Shown piece after piece: positions 36,197-46,949 of a stretch of 64,000 nt of DNA. Source of the stretch: CBDATY01 sp965200445 (GTDB taxonomy: Bacteria; Bacillota_I; Bacilli_A; Mycoplasmatales; Mycoplasmataceae). Both the position numbers and the translations under genes were made by a program. Location of the stretch: contig OZ241341.1 of NCBI GenBank assembly GCA_965200445.1, positions 597,171-661,170 of the forward strand, in the 5' to 3' direction. The first letter of the stretch is position 1. Every line of letters begins with the position of its first letter. Below the pieces are notes generated by a model. The model worked only from the letters and a program-made list of their open reading frames with translations. It was not told the DNA's origin and did no database searches.

Positions 36197-36490
36197 TTAA
36201 AAATTATCAATAGCCGATACAATAAAAATTGCTAAAGCAACCACCATCCCTATGGCTAACAAAACAATAGCCGCAATATAAACATATCGAATAGCAAAAA
36301 ACACCCAGAATTTGTTTTTACGAAACGCAAAACTAGTTTCATCAGTTTTTTCATGCTGGATTCTCTTAATAAAGAAATAAATAGTAACAACATTGGCAAT
36401 CAACATCGCAATAGCCGCTGCTAAAGTGCCAGTCATAATTCCTGTCCAACCATTGGCTAGCAATAGTAGACCTAAGTCATTTAGCTTCAT
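36197..36490 (-). CDS. Small two-TM protein
   Basis: A 97-aa protein with two hydrophobic spans (about 17-42 and 64-94) and a short basic loop between. No family recognised. Its start overlaps the end of the upstream gene by 10 bp. Confidence 0.65.
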   Translation of the reverse strand: MKLNDLGLLLLANGWTGIMTGTLAAAIAMLIANVVTIYFFIKRIQHEKTDETSFAFRKNKFWVFFAIRYVYIAAIVLLAIGMVVALAIFIVSAIDNF

Positions 36491-37167
36491 TTGACTAAAT
36501 CATCACTCAACGGTAATTCTCGGTGTTTGTTACGCGTTAACTGATTTTGGCTTAAAAATTTTTGATACTTTGCTTCTAGATTATGTTTGGCTTCAATCAA
36601 TGGTTTTTGTTCATCTTTATTATGAGCATTATCTATTTGATAGTTCATCAAACGTAATTTGTCTTCCCAACGGTACTGCTTAAGTCTGAGTTTGTATCAC
36701 TGGCTTTGTTTTACTTTGGTTCAACTTAATGGTGCAATTTTGGTTTCAGCAATTAAATAATCAATATCAATGTGTTTGCACCCTAAATGATGATACCCGC
36801 GCGAAATAGCTTCACTCATAGTAATATAATTTTTACTGACTTTTTCTAATGATAATACCTGATTTTCAAAAGCTTGGCACAACGGACAACTATCTTTTTC
36901 GGGTTGCACATAAACCAATGTCTCATAGCGAATAGATGTTTTTGAGGTAAAAAAATTAAAAATACCAAAATAACGATTTTCAGCGATTTGAGCAGCTGTC
37001 GATTGCTGAACAGCGTTGTCTTTGGGCGATTCTTTGGCAGCTTGTGATTTTATATCATCCAAATGCAGGCGATCACGCTTGCTACGCAATTTATCTCACG
37101 GCACCACAAGCAAAAGAATCAAAATAGCGACCCCGCCCGCAATACCAACTATTCAACCCACTGACAT
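36481..37167 (-). CDS. Membrane-anchored protein with Cys/His treble-clef-like motif
   Basis: A 228-aa protein with one N-terminal TM (residues ~5-24), then a cytoplasmic or extracellular domain with a Cys/His cluster: C94-x2-C97 ... H126-H127-x2-C130-x-H132. The spacing resembles zinc-binding treble-clef modules (such as those in phage head-morphogenesis or HNH-like proteins), but no function is assigned. The C-terminal third is basic and helical. It starts one base after the zinc-ribbon gene. Confidence 0.65.
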
Positions 37168-37168
37168 A

Positions 37169-37375
37169 TTATTTATTATCCTTATTTAAATTTTCATAAT
37201 AGGTAGTGGCTTTCATCACATCTAATTTTTGGGGAAATTGGCATACCGTACACTTTCCTTCGATATGAATATTTTGCTTCCAAGGAATTGGTTTAGCAAA
37301 AATGAAGCGTTGGTATGTTCAGCAGTGACGACAAAACATATATATTCAATCAATTTCATTAGCAAATGCAATCAT
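37169..37375 (-). CDS. Small zinc-ribbon protein
   Basis: A 68-aa ORF with two CxxC pairs, C15-x2-C18 and C42-x2-C45, typical of a zinc ribbon. Two in-frame TGA codons are read as Trp, so it is short or broken under the standard code. It ends one base before the ATG of the next gene and starts one base before the stop of the upstream gene. Function unknown. Confidence 0.6.
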
Positions 37376-37376
37376 C

Positions 37377-38117
37377 TTAAACAGTGTCTTGAGCAGCAAT
37401 TAATAATTTAATAATGGGATCAAATTTCATAATACTGAAATATATGACTGCATCAAATAATGCTTCTTCTTGCTTGGCGGGGTTCAAAATATTTTGCACG
37501 AGATTGGTAGGTGCTAAAGGTTGCACTACCTCCCACACCTTGGTAAAATCATAAATTGTGTTCGTTTGGCCAACTAATGCTTTAATTTGTTCGGCTTTTT
37601 GGACCAAATAATGATTATCCTTAAAATCAGCTTTCAAATCTAGGGTAACTAAAGCATTATTCAAAACACTGCGTAGAGCTTGCAAAGTAGCTCTTTCCAC
37701 AGCAGACTGCGTGATGGGCTGGTCAAAATCTATATAATGCGTTAATTGGTACCATCACCATGATAGAACAGTCACTGTAAACCAAAAATTAATCACCCAA
37801 TTAATCACAGACGATGTTAAACCAGCGCCAGCTTTTTTGGCGATTTTTTGTAAAAATTGCTCTAAGGATAAATTGAAATAACGGTAGTAAATTAGTTCAT
37901 AGGCATCAAAAAACAATGATTGAAAATCAACAACGTCTACTTCTTCACCTAAAATCCGTTTATTTCAATTAGCGCTTCATTTATTAATAGTCTTAAAAGG
38001 ACCAGCAAAAAATGAGATTTGCTGGACTTGGTCGAGCGCTTTTCCTTCCGCTATTTCTGATAGCAAAGTATCAGAACTATACTGAAAGAGCTTTGTTAAT
38101 AATGGTACTAATTTCAC
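37377..38117 (-). CDS. Hypothetical protein, mostly helical
   Basis: A 246-aa protein of unknown family with one hydrophobic stretch near residues 100-125 that may span the membrane. Start is uncertain; GTG at 38117 is the first usable start after an in-frame TAA. No clear ribosome site. It sits 24 bp downstream of the NADH oxidase gene and leads the small-protein run to 36197. Confidence 0.55.
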
Positions 38118-38141
38118 AATCTGGTATCAGCAACTTTAAAA

Positions 38142-39506
38142 TTATCTTTCGTTATAACTTAGACTGATCGCTTTCAGAGCTGCTTTGGTCACATAGTTAA
38201 ATGGTTGGTTAAAGTGAGGCAAAAAGAACATATCAACCAAAGCTAAATCATCAATTTTGATTTTTTGCTTGATTGCTAAAGATAACATATGAATAATTTC
38301 GGTGTGGTTAGCAGTTTTTGATCCTACTGCAGCACCTATGATTTCCTTAGTATCGGTTCTTCATAATAATTTGAATTGCACCCTATATTTTTCTTGCATA
38401 AAAGTAGGACGATCCCAATCTTCTAAATAAACAGTTTTATAGGGAATATCAGCATTTTGACAAGCCAGTTCACTCATACCAGTTGAAGATAGGTTTCAGT
38501 CAAACACAGAAATGGCATTTGATCCTTGAAAGCCAGGTGATTCAATTTTTTTATCCAAAGCAATGTTCATAGCCGCTAAGATACCTGTCCGAATCGCTGT
38601 TGTCGCTAAAGCGATGCAGGCCGTACATTCACGAGCATTATTATAAACTTCCACACAGTCGCCAATCGCATACACATCAGGATGAGAAGTCTGCATTTCA
38701 GCATTAACCACAACATTACCAGTTTTAGTTAAAGTAATTTTATCCTTTAATAATGCAGTATTCGGACGGAAACCAACACATCAAATCACTAAATCAGCTT
38801 CGTATTCATTTTTATCGGTAATAACGTGCGTTACTTGATTGTTAGTCCCACGAAATTCCTTAACGGTTTCGCCGGTAGCAACCCGCACACCAGCATCCTT
38901 CATTGCTTTTGTAACTTTATCAGTAAATTCTACATCATAGTAGTTAGGCATAATGCGTTCACATATATCAATTAAGGTTACTTCTTTACCAGCAGCGTGA
39001 AAGGCATCTACTAATTCTACCCCAATGTAACCAGCACCGCACACAACAACTTTTTTCACAGCAGGGTCTTGATTAGCCTCTTTAATCGCTTTACCGTGCT
39101 TAAATAATTTAACAATCTTAATGTTATCTAACTTAATACCTGGGATGGGCGGAACAATTGGTCAAGAACCCACAGCAAAAATGATCTTGTCATAATGATC
39201 TTTTACTTCTTTACCAGTTTGTAAATTATGCAAGGTAATTTCTTTTTTATCGGGATCAACACTAGTGCAATCGTGCAGCATATGCACTTTGATCCCTTCT
39301 TTTTGTAGTAATTCAGGGGTAGCATAAAAAAGACCATCCGGGTCATCAAACTCCCCTTTCACTCACAGAGCAATCCCACACCCTAAAAAGGATATGTTAT
39401 CGTTGCGATCATAGACGACAACTTCTAAATCTGGATTTAATTGTTTTAAAGTACGGGCAGCTACTGTACCAGCATGGTTTGTGCCCACAATAATAACTTT
39501 TTTCAT
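38142..39506 (-). CDS. NADH oxidase / CoA-disulfide-reductase-type flavoprotein
   Basis: FAD-dependent pyridine-nucleotide oxidoreductase, 454 aa. It has GTNHAGTVAA (FAD), the redox-active Cys43 in SFLGCGIAL, GAGYIGVEL (NADH), and VYAIGDC. This is the Nox-type enzyme that regenerates NAD+ with O2 in fermentative Mollicutes; the CoA-disulfide reductase alternative is possible. A weak AAAGG site precedes the ATG. Confidence 0.9.
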
Positions 39507-39561
39507 TAATAACCTTTTTTAATTTAATTTAAAATAAATTTTTTATGCATGATGTTTATAC

Positions 39562-39567
39562 ATTATA
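39562..39567 (-). promoter_or_regulatory. Possible -10 of the NADH oxidase gene
   Basis: Reverse-strand TATAAT preceded by TG, 56 bp before the ATG at 39506. Confidence 0.35.
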
Positions 39568-39645
39568 CATTTATTAAGCGTAATAAAAATAATCCACGTG
39601 CTGAAACTAAACTAATTTTAGTAACCATTTTTAGAAAAATGAGTT

Positions 39646-41760
39646 TTATGAACCTCAGGTTTTTCCGTAGCTTTCTAACGCAAACTGTCAATTATTATTA
39701 TGATCATAATTCACAGCCCAAGTCATCAAACCACTAATGTTTAGCTTTTGTTGTTGAAAAATTTTGTATGCTTGTTGCACAACAGCTGGTTCAGTGTACC
39801 CAGAGCCAGCTGCTGAAGTAGTAGCAGGTAACCCAATCAATAGTTTAGCTGGATCTACTTTTACAGCAAAATTAGGGTCAGAAGGATCAGTAGTTGATAA
39901 ATACTTCATAATTAAGTAAAGAAACTGAGCATGAAATTGAGTATTGTTTTGGGCTAAATAAGAAGGCACACCAAATTTAGCTTGATCAGAACTGCTCACA
40001 TTAATACCATCACCACCTTGATTGTAAATTTGTGGTTGTAAATAAGTCAAATCACTACCTAAACTTGTTAGCAATGTGGGATAAATCGAAGGACCAGTCC
40101 TTAAATTAGGAAACTCTGGTGCGGCCGTAATAATAAAACTAGATCCTAATTCTGTTTTCAAATATTTCAAGGCCTCAGGTATATACTGTGCATTGCTTTG
40201 ATCTCTAGCAGGTTCTCCTTCTAAATCAATATCAATACCATTAAACCCATAGTTTTTCATAATCGTTAATGTATTTGATTCAAATTGCTTTACATTGCCA
40301 GCATTAATAGCAGTAAAATCGATTGCGCCTCCTAAAGACAATACAACCTTATGACCAGCGGCTTGTTGTTGTTTAATGCCAGCTTTAACAGCAGCTTCAT
40401 TATTAATAATGCTAGGATCTAAAGCAGGCAATGAAGAACTAGAAGAAGGAGTATTATAAAAAGCAATATCAATTAAATTATATAAGGGATTAATATCAGA
40501 AATGGCTACTGGATCCTTTCAACCATATCAATAACCCGATAAAACTTTACCACTAGGAGGTGGTGGTGGAGTTTTTTTGTCTAAAGTAACACTTAAATCT
40601 ACTGTGTCTTTAGCAGTGCCAACTGTAATAGTTGCTGTGACATTAACAGCTGTGCCTGGGATAAGCGCAGGACCACTATATTTAATGGTTGCTAGATCTT
40701 GAGTTGTTAAAGTCGGGTTAGCCGCTTGAAGAGCCTTATCTAAAGCTTGCTTATCTTGACTAACATCTGTACTTGTTCCTACTGGTAAATTCAAATCCTT
40801 TGCTACGATTTTACCTTTAATCGCGTCGGCCTTTTGTTGGTCGGTTTGCGCTAAAGTAACATTTAAGTTCTTTTCAGCTATACCTTCTCCCACTGTAATA
40901 GTTGCTTTCACTATCACAGACTCACCAATTTTTAAAGTAACATTGTTGAAACTAATTTTTGCTAAATCATCATCTGTTAAATTGGGATTAGCATTCTTTA
41001 AAGAGGTTTTAATTGCTTTTATGGTACCTTCATTTTGTGTATCAACGGGGACACCAACAACAGTTAAGTTAACATTAGTAATTTTGTCTTTAATCGCATC
41101 AGCCTTTTGTTGGTCGGTTTGGTCTAACGTTACATTCAAATCTTTTTGAGCTGTGGCAATTCCTACCGTGATAGTAGCCTGCACCATTACAGGTGTATTA
41201 TCTTGTAAAGTAACACTAGCAAAAGTAATTTTGGCTAAATCATCATTTGTTAAAGTAGGGTTGGCTGCTCGCAAAGCTTTTTTAATGGCAGCAATTGTAC
41301 CAGCGTTAGTTGTGTCAGGGTTAGTACCAGCCGGAACAGTTAAATCAACTTTTGTGATTTTGTCTTTAATCGCATCAACCTTTTGCTGGTCAGTTTGCGC
41401 TAAAGTAACTTTTAAGTCTTTGGTGGCAATAGCAGAGCCGACTGTAATTGTGGCTGTGACAGAAATAGGAACTTCAGCTTGTAAGGTTGTGATAGAAAAG
41501 ATGATTTTCGCTAAATCATCGCTTGTTAAAGCAGAGTTAGCTGTTTGCAAAGCCTTTTTAATGGCAGTAATCGTAGCAGGATTCGCAGTATCAGGGTTAG
41601 TGCTACCTAAAGGAACAGTTAAATTAGGGTTGGTAATTTTATTTTTAATATCATTAGCTGCTTGTTGGTCAGCACTAATATTATCATTGCAGCTAATAAC
41701 AGTGTTAACCCCTGCCCCAATAATACTTACAGTACCAATTAATGACAGTAATTTTTTCAT
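39646..41760 (-). CDS. Lipoprotein GH18 chitinase-like enzyme with four N-terminal repeats
   Basis: A 704-aa surface lipoprotein. The signal has lipobox VISC (Cys24). Residues ~31-394 are four ~91-aa repeats similar to the Lipoprotein_17 variable-surface type. A Pro run (398-402) links to a GH18 catalytic domain. Its active-site motif is N507-G-I-D510-I-D512-L-E514, with the general acid E514 present, plus KVVLSLGGA. GH18 enzymes cut chitin or related beta-1,4-GlcNAc glycans. An AGGAGAT site precedes the ATG. It would act outside the cell, anchored in the membrane. Confidence 0.88.
40579..41670 (-). repeat. Four tandem ~91-aa protein repeats in the GH18 lipoprotein
   Basis: Three copies share TDQQK(A/V)DAIK(D/G)KI, with a first diverged copy ADQQAANDIKNKI. 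Each then has ANPxLTxDDLAKI-like and ATITVG segments. The copies are diverged in amino acids, so this is likely old duplication rather than recent phase variation. Confidence 0.8.
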
Positions 41761-42140
41761 GTAGTTATCTCCTATTTAACAGTTTTTATTATTAATGTAT
41801 CAACAGTAACTATTTTCAATCTACATTGTACTGCTAAAATACTGAAAACTTATATTTAATTATTATCACATCATCCAAAAAATAAAAATAGCATTCAACT
41901 AACTACTGATTAAGCCATGTTATTGTTAATATGCTATTAAATAGTGACTATAAGAATGTTTTATTAAAAAATAATTAAGTATTAAAAAAAGAATAGTTTA
42001 CTTATGCTGATTTCATTATTAAAAAAACTGCATTGCTTTAATTAGCTCAGGAAGTTTTTGTTAAAGGTTTGTTTTTGAAACTTAGTTTATTAGTATTAAT
42101 TCTGTGATGTATCACTCTTAATATCAGATATTTACGGAGA
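41761..42140. other. 380-bp intergenic region upstream of the chitinase
   Basis: AT-rich. Next to the ATG lies AGGAGAT. No clear -35/-10 pair stands out. The far end carries the 3' flank of the small membrane gene. I saw no ORF, RNA or strong hairpin. Confidence 0.5.
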
Positions 42141-42518
42141 TTATTTTAATTTCCCCGCCCCGCAAAGAATTAAAATCCCCCCTACTAATACTAATACAGC
42201 TGATATAATCCCAAGAACTGAGAGAAAAAGTGCAACAGCAGAGATGATATATAAAACTCCAGCAGCAATAGAAGCACCATAACGATTTCACCCAACTAAA
42301 GTTAAGATGAAGGCAACTGATGGCAAAACTATAAATAGTGAAGATAAAACATAACCAAATGTTGAGTCGTTTGCGTCAAAAAATGGTGAAGTTGTACCAA
42401 TCAACAGTAAAATACCAAATAAAATAGCCAAAGCCCATCCTACTATTGCTGTTATTTGACCACCTCGTAGAACACCTAGTTCCTTGGAGGTTTTAGTCAC
42501 TTTTTTCTTTGTGTCCAT
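42141..42518 (-). CDS. Small four-TM protein
   Basis: A 125-aa protein with a Lys-rich cytoplasmic start and about four hydrophobic spans. No family recognised. Ends in GAGKLK. It lies alone between the chitinase and mgtE genes. Confidence 0.65.
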
Positions 42519-42593
42519 TATTTCCTTTGTTTAATATTTTGTTTAATTTATATATTTATTTTATAACATAAAAATTTCTTTGAAGTAAAAGCA

Positions 42594-44057
42594 TTAAGTT
42601 AAAAAGAAAATAGCACCAATTGAGAAGAAAATAGCAGTTGATAGCGCATCCACTAGGGTTGTTAGCAGAGGTGCTGCCATCACAGCAGGGTCAAGTTTCA
42701 CTTTTTTAGCCAGGACTGGCAACATGCCTCCAACTAATTTAGCGATAATCACTGTTACATATAATGCTAATGACAGTACAGCGATCGCTCTTCACTCGTT
42801 AGCACTAATGGTATGAGGTGATTCGACAATATAGATAATAATCATACGGGCAAAATTCACTACTACTAAAATTAAACCAGAAATAAGAGCCACTCGTAAT
42901 TCTTTTCATAAAACTCGCGCATAATCACTTGTTTTAACTTGCTTTAAGGACAAAGCTCTTACTACCATTGTTGATGATTGGCTACCAGCATTTCCGCTGG
43001 TACCCGACACCAAAGGCAATAATGGGACTAACAGACCAGTTACAATAAGGGTAATCGACTCTGAGGTAGAAGAACCAGCCTCAGAGGTATTGACTACGCC
43101 ATACAAGTTTAAAAAAGCGGTAATAACTAATTGGGAAACAGTCGCAGAAATCATTAAGAATAATAACCACACACTACGTGATCGCACCATTCGGAATATA
43201 GATGTTTCAAAATAACTTTTTTCAATCGGATCAATACCAGCTAGCTTTTGGATGTCTTCGGTAGATTCTTGTTCTATAACATCAACCACATCAGCGGAAT
43301 CAACAATCCCCATCAGGCGATTTTCGTTATTAACAATCGGCAGCACATCTAAGTTATATTTTAAGAATAAGTTAGCTATGTCTTCTTGGTCTTGGTAAGT
43401 TTTTGCAGCTAAAATCCGCTTGTTGCTTAAATCAATTAGGGGCGTATTTGGTTTTGCAAACACAATGGTTTTTAATTCAATCGTGCCGACCAAAGTATGG
43501 TGTTGGTCTGTAACAAAAAAATATTCAGTTTCTTCCAGCCCTTGCAGTTTTGATTGAATCATTTTTAAAGCTTGTGCTGCAGTCAGACGTTCATCTAACT
43601 CTAGGAAATTAACGTGCATCAAAGAGCCAGCCGAATCCTCTTCGTACTGCAAAATGCGATTTACATCACCTCGCATATCTTGGGGAGTCGCACGCAGAAT
43701 CTTTTTCACCAGATTAGATGGCATTTCTTCAATTAAATCAACAATTTCATCAGGGTATAAATCATCAATTAATTCATTTAGCTCTACACTCGTCAAGGTA
43801 TTAATAATGTGTTTTTGTGATTCATAGGTTAGATTAGCAAAAACCTTAGCGGCAATAGCAATCTTTAGCCAGCGCAAGCAGATCACCATATCTTTATCAT
43901 CTAACTCTTCTAACGCTAAAGCAAAATCAACAGGATGGCTGTTTTGAGCAAGCAAACGCAAATTTTTAACATCTTTAGCTGCTAAAAATGCGGCAATTTT
44001 TAACTTAATCAAATCTTGTTTAGGAGTTGTTTGGTTAGTAGACAAAGGCGACCTCAT
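42594..44057 (-). CDS. mgtE: Magnesium channel/transporter MgtE
   Basis: Mg2+-gated Mg2+ channel, 487 aa. It has the N-terminal MgtE domain, two CBS domains (residues ~140-260), then a five-TM domain with PLLPLVSGTSGNAGSQ, the family pore motif. ATG at 44057. No M-box riboswitch motif was recognised upstream. It ends 75 bp from the small four-TM gene start. Confidence 0.93.
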
Positions 44058-44395
44058 CAAAGTTTTTACATAACCTTACTATTATAAATAAAACATCAAA
44101 ACTTATCTAATAAATCTTTTGCAACAAATATAAATTATAAATCCACACCCATTAAAAATAACCAAATCTAAGCCATTTAGTTTAATTGCGTATAAGCAAT
44201 AAAATAATTTTTAATATATTTAGCACATTGATGATGTTTAATTCTAAAAAGTAAGACATCTTGCCTAATCGCAAGATAATCAAGTATTAAATATTGAGTA
44301 ATATAAGTGCCAAAATGATGAGCATATTTTTTTTTTAAATGTTTTCAAGCATGCAATAAACAACAGCAAGATTTGGATTTAAAAATTACTGCATT
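44058..44395. other. 338-bp region between mgtE and the MATE gene
   Basis: Upstream leader region of mgtE and the 3' side of the MATE gene. It includes an open stretch in the MATE frame after its stop (44177-44395, see findings). Nothing resembling an M-box, T-box or tRNA was recognised. Confidence 0.5.
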
Positions 44396-46738
44396 TTAAC
44401 GCAGAACAGTTTGCGCGGTGGTGGCTTTTAACTGGTGAGTAAAGGCAACGCTATCATTTAAAATATTCTTAATGCGGTATTTGTACTGTAAGGCGACCTG
44501 GTGGAACGAAATGATTTCAAAACCAGTATTACTTTCAGTATCAGGGTCATGCAAAATTTCTGATATCCGACCACGAAAAATAAAGATAAAGCTTATGGCG
44601 ATAATGGTTGTGATGATATTCCGCACCGAAGTACCAATAAAGAAAATATAACCAGCACTTTGGATCGCCGCACCCGACGATCAGGTGGCGGCTCAGAAAA
44701 GATAATAAATGGGGACATGCACCAGCCAAGTTCGAAAAGAAGACAAAGCAATTGATTTATAGACTTGTCCAGCAACTTGAAAGACCATAATAATAGTATT
44801 GGAAAAAGCTAATACAATAAAGCCAAACGATATTAGTCATAGGAAATGAGTATAGAGCGTAATCGGTAGTTGCGGGTCTCTAATCAATAACCCGATCAGA
44901 TATTCACCGGCACCAATTAAGAACAAAAAGTAAACAATTAACCACACTAGCTGGACAGCGAAGATAATTTTGATAATTTTTCGCATCCGCGAATACAATT
45001 TGGCCGAATAGCAATACGCCAGAATACTCCGACCACCAATGATAATCCCAATTGGAACCGCCCGCATTAAGTTAAATCAAGGTGCTGAAGCCGACAAAGC
45101 TTGAATGAGGCCATTGGTAGGCTGACTCACCGAACCACCTTCATCACCAGGGCTGACAGGCAGGTTAGAAGCCAGGTGAATGATCACTATGGCTGACAAT
45201 CCACCACCTAGCACATTTAAGCAATTAACTGTCCCAAAAGAGTAATAACGTTTAACTAGATTTTTATTCCATTTCAGATGACGCTTTTGTAATCTAATCC
45301 AACTGCTTCGATCAAAAGCAATCACCAAAAAAGCCAGCGTAAAAGTAATAAACCATATCAAGACATTAGCTAAAGCACTGGCCACAATTCCTAGGTTAGT
45401 TTGGCTTAGCAGTATTCAATTTAACAAAGCATTAAACATCGCTGAACATAATGTGATTCCTAAAACACTATACGTTCGCCCCTCCGAAACCATAAAGTTA
45501 ATTAACATTAAACCAGCTAACTCCATCGGATAACCCAGTAAAAAGACAAAAGAAAAATTATAGGCCATCTGATCAGCTGTACTATCACTTCCCCCTGAAG
45601 TAGCAGAGGATTGAAAATTAATTAATGGTTTTAATAGAAGCATACCAACCCCGACAACGATGACAGAAGTAATGATGCCAACATTCACACCAGTTCCAAT
45701 AACAGCTGATGTTTCGTTTTTATCACGACGAGCAAAGGCATAAGCGAATAATAAGCCACCAGGGACCGCCACTAAAATAGCAAACGCAAAAATAGTCGTT
45801 TGAATAGTGCTTGAAAACTGGGTAGCTAAGTTTAAATTATCAACAGTCTGAACATAACCAGCATTATAAGCATGCGGAGCAAAACGAACAACCATTAATC
45901 GATCCACTACACTGAAAGAAAGGTACACTAACTGCTGTGCCACGGTGGGAATGCAAATCACAAGTACAATCAACCAAGGTTTAAAGTTATAAAACATTGA
46001 TTGACGTTTTTTTAAGCGTAGATATTCTTTGCGTGATGCCAGATTGCCTTGTTGCCAATAGCCATGATCAAAGAAGTGGTTATCAGCAATTTTTCTGCTA
46101 TTGAGATGGTCTTTTTTAACATTAATAAAAATTTTATCCACGAACTCTCGGTTAGTAACAATCTCAACCTTATCTTCGTGTAATTGCTGTAATTTCAATA
46201 AATGCTTTTGGTTGCAATAGGACATGAACCACAAGGCTCAGCTGGGAATTTGTAGTAAAGCTAAAACTAAACTTAACGTTTTTAAAATCCCCACCGCAGA
46301 GTTATCCATAAAAAAGAGGCTGGTTAAAACAATGCCCGCGACTAGCAAGCTAGCATAAAGCCCAGATTGGACCAAACTGTACCATTTATTAAACACACTC
46401 ACTGGCTTGCGATAAATGGGTGAGATGATGGCTACAAAGATTGCTACTGACAGTAAAATCGTCACCATCATCAAAATAAAAGGTACATGATTAATGTAAC
46501 CTAATTGGCCCAGGCCGTTCCCAAAAAACGGCACATAGCGAGAAACATTAGCTGGCGCTACATAAGTTAGACCCGGCTGGCCCTTACTAAAGTAAAAAGT
46601 GCCCGCCATAATAATAGCGAGTTTTTCAAGCAACACAAAAAACACAATCATGAACAGCGCTCAGGTGATTGCTAAGCTGATTTTAATTATTAAAATTAAA
46701 TTTAAACCCTTTTGATAACTATACTTAAGTTTTGGCAC
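44396..46738 (-). CDS. MATE-family multidrug/solute exporter
   Basis: A 780-aa multi-spanning protein. The N-terminal ~165 residues hold four TM segments plus a charged loop, followed by the MATE-like 12-TM core: VPGGLLFAYAF and repeated TM pairs. Large for the family (about 450), because of the N-terminal addition. Start is probably GTG at 46738, as no ATG is present before an in-frame TAG. It is followed by an open continuation after its TAA. Substrate unknown. Confidence 0.75.
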
Positions 46739-46865
46739 AGTAAATTCACATTTTATCTAAATATTTTCCACGTTATTATTTTATGTATTAATGATCTTCG
46801 CTGCAAGCACAAACCAAAAATATAATGATCAAAGCATTCTCCCTCATCATAAATGCCAGCGACCC

Positions 46866-46893
46866 TTATCGCGATAATTACTATAAATTATCG
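46866..46893. promoter_or_regulatory. Nested inverted repeats upstream of the MATE gene
   Basis: TTATCGCGATAA (46866-46877, perfect 12-bp palindrome) overlaps CGATAATT ... AATTATCG (46872-46893, perfect 8-bp arms, 6-bp spacer). It lies 128 bp before the MATE start and 57 bp after the GH18 stop. Candidate operator or transcript hairpin; no binder known. Confidence 0.4.
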
Positions 46894-46949
46894 TTGGAGT
46901 GTTTGTAAAGTAATATTAACAACTATTTAGGCTAGATTGATTAATTATC

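Noticed and set aside
41153..41764. 203-aa plus-strand ORF
   Set aside because: It is the antisense of the repeat region in the GH18 lipoprotein; repetition and low stop frequency explain it.
42080..42130. Short palindrome-like GTGAT/ATCAC
   Set aside because: Only 5-bp arms; expected by chance in AT-rich DNA.
44058..44395. Possible M-box riboswitch ahead of mgtE
   Set aside because: No M-box conserved core was recognised in the leader.
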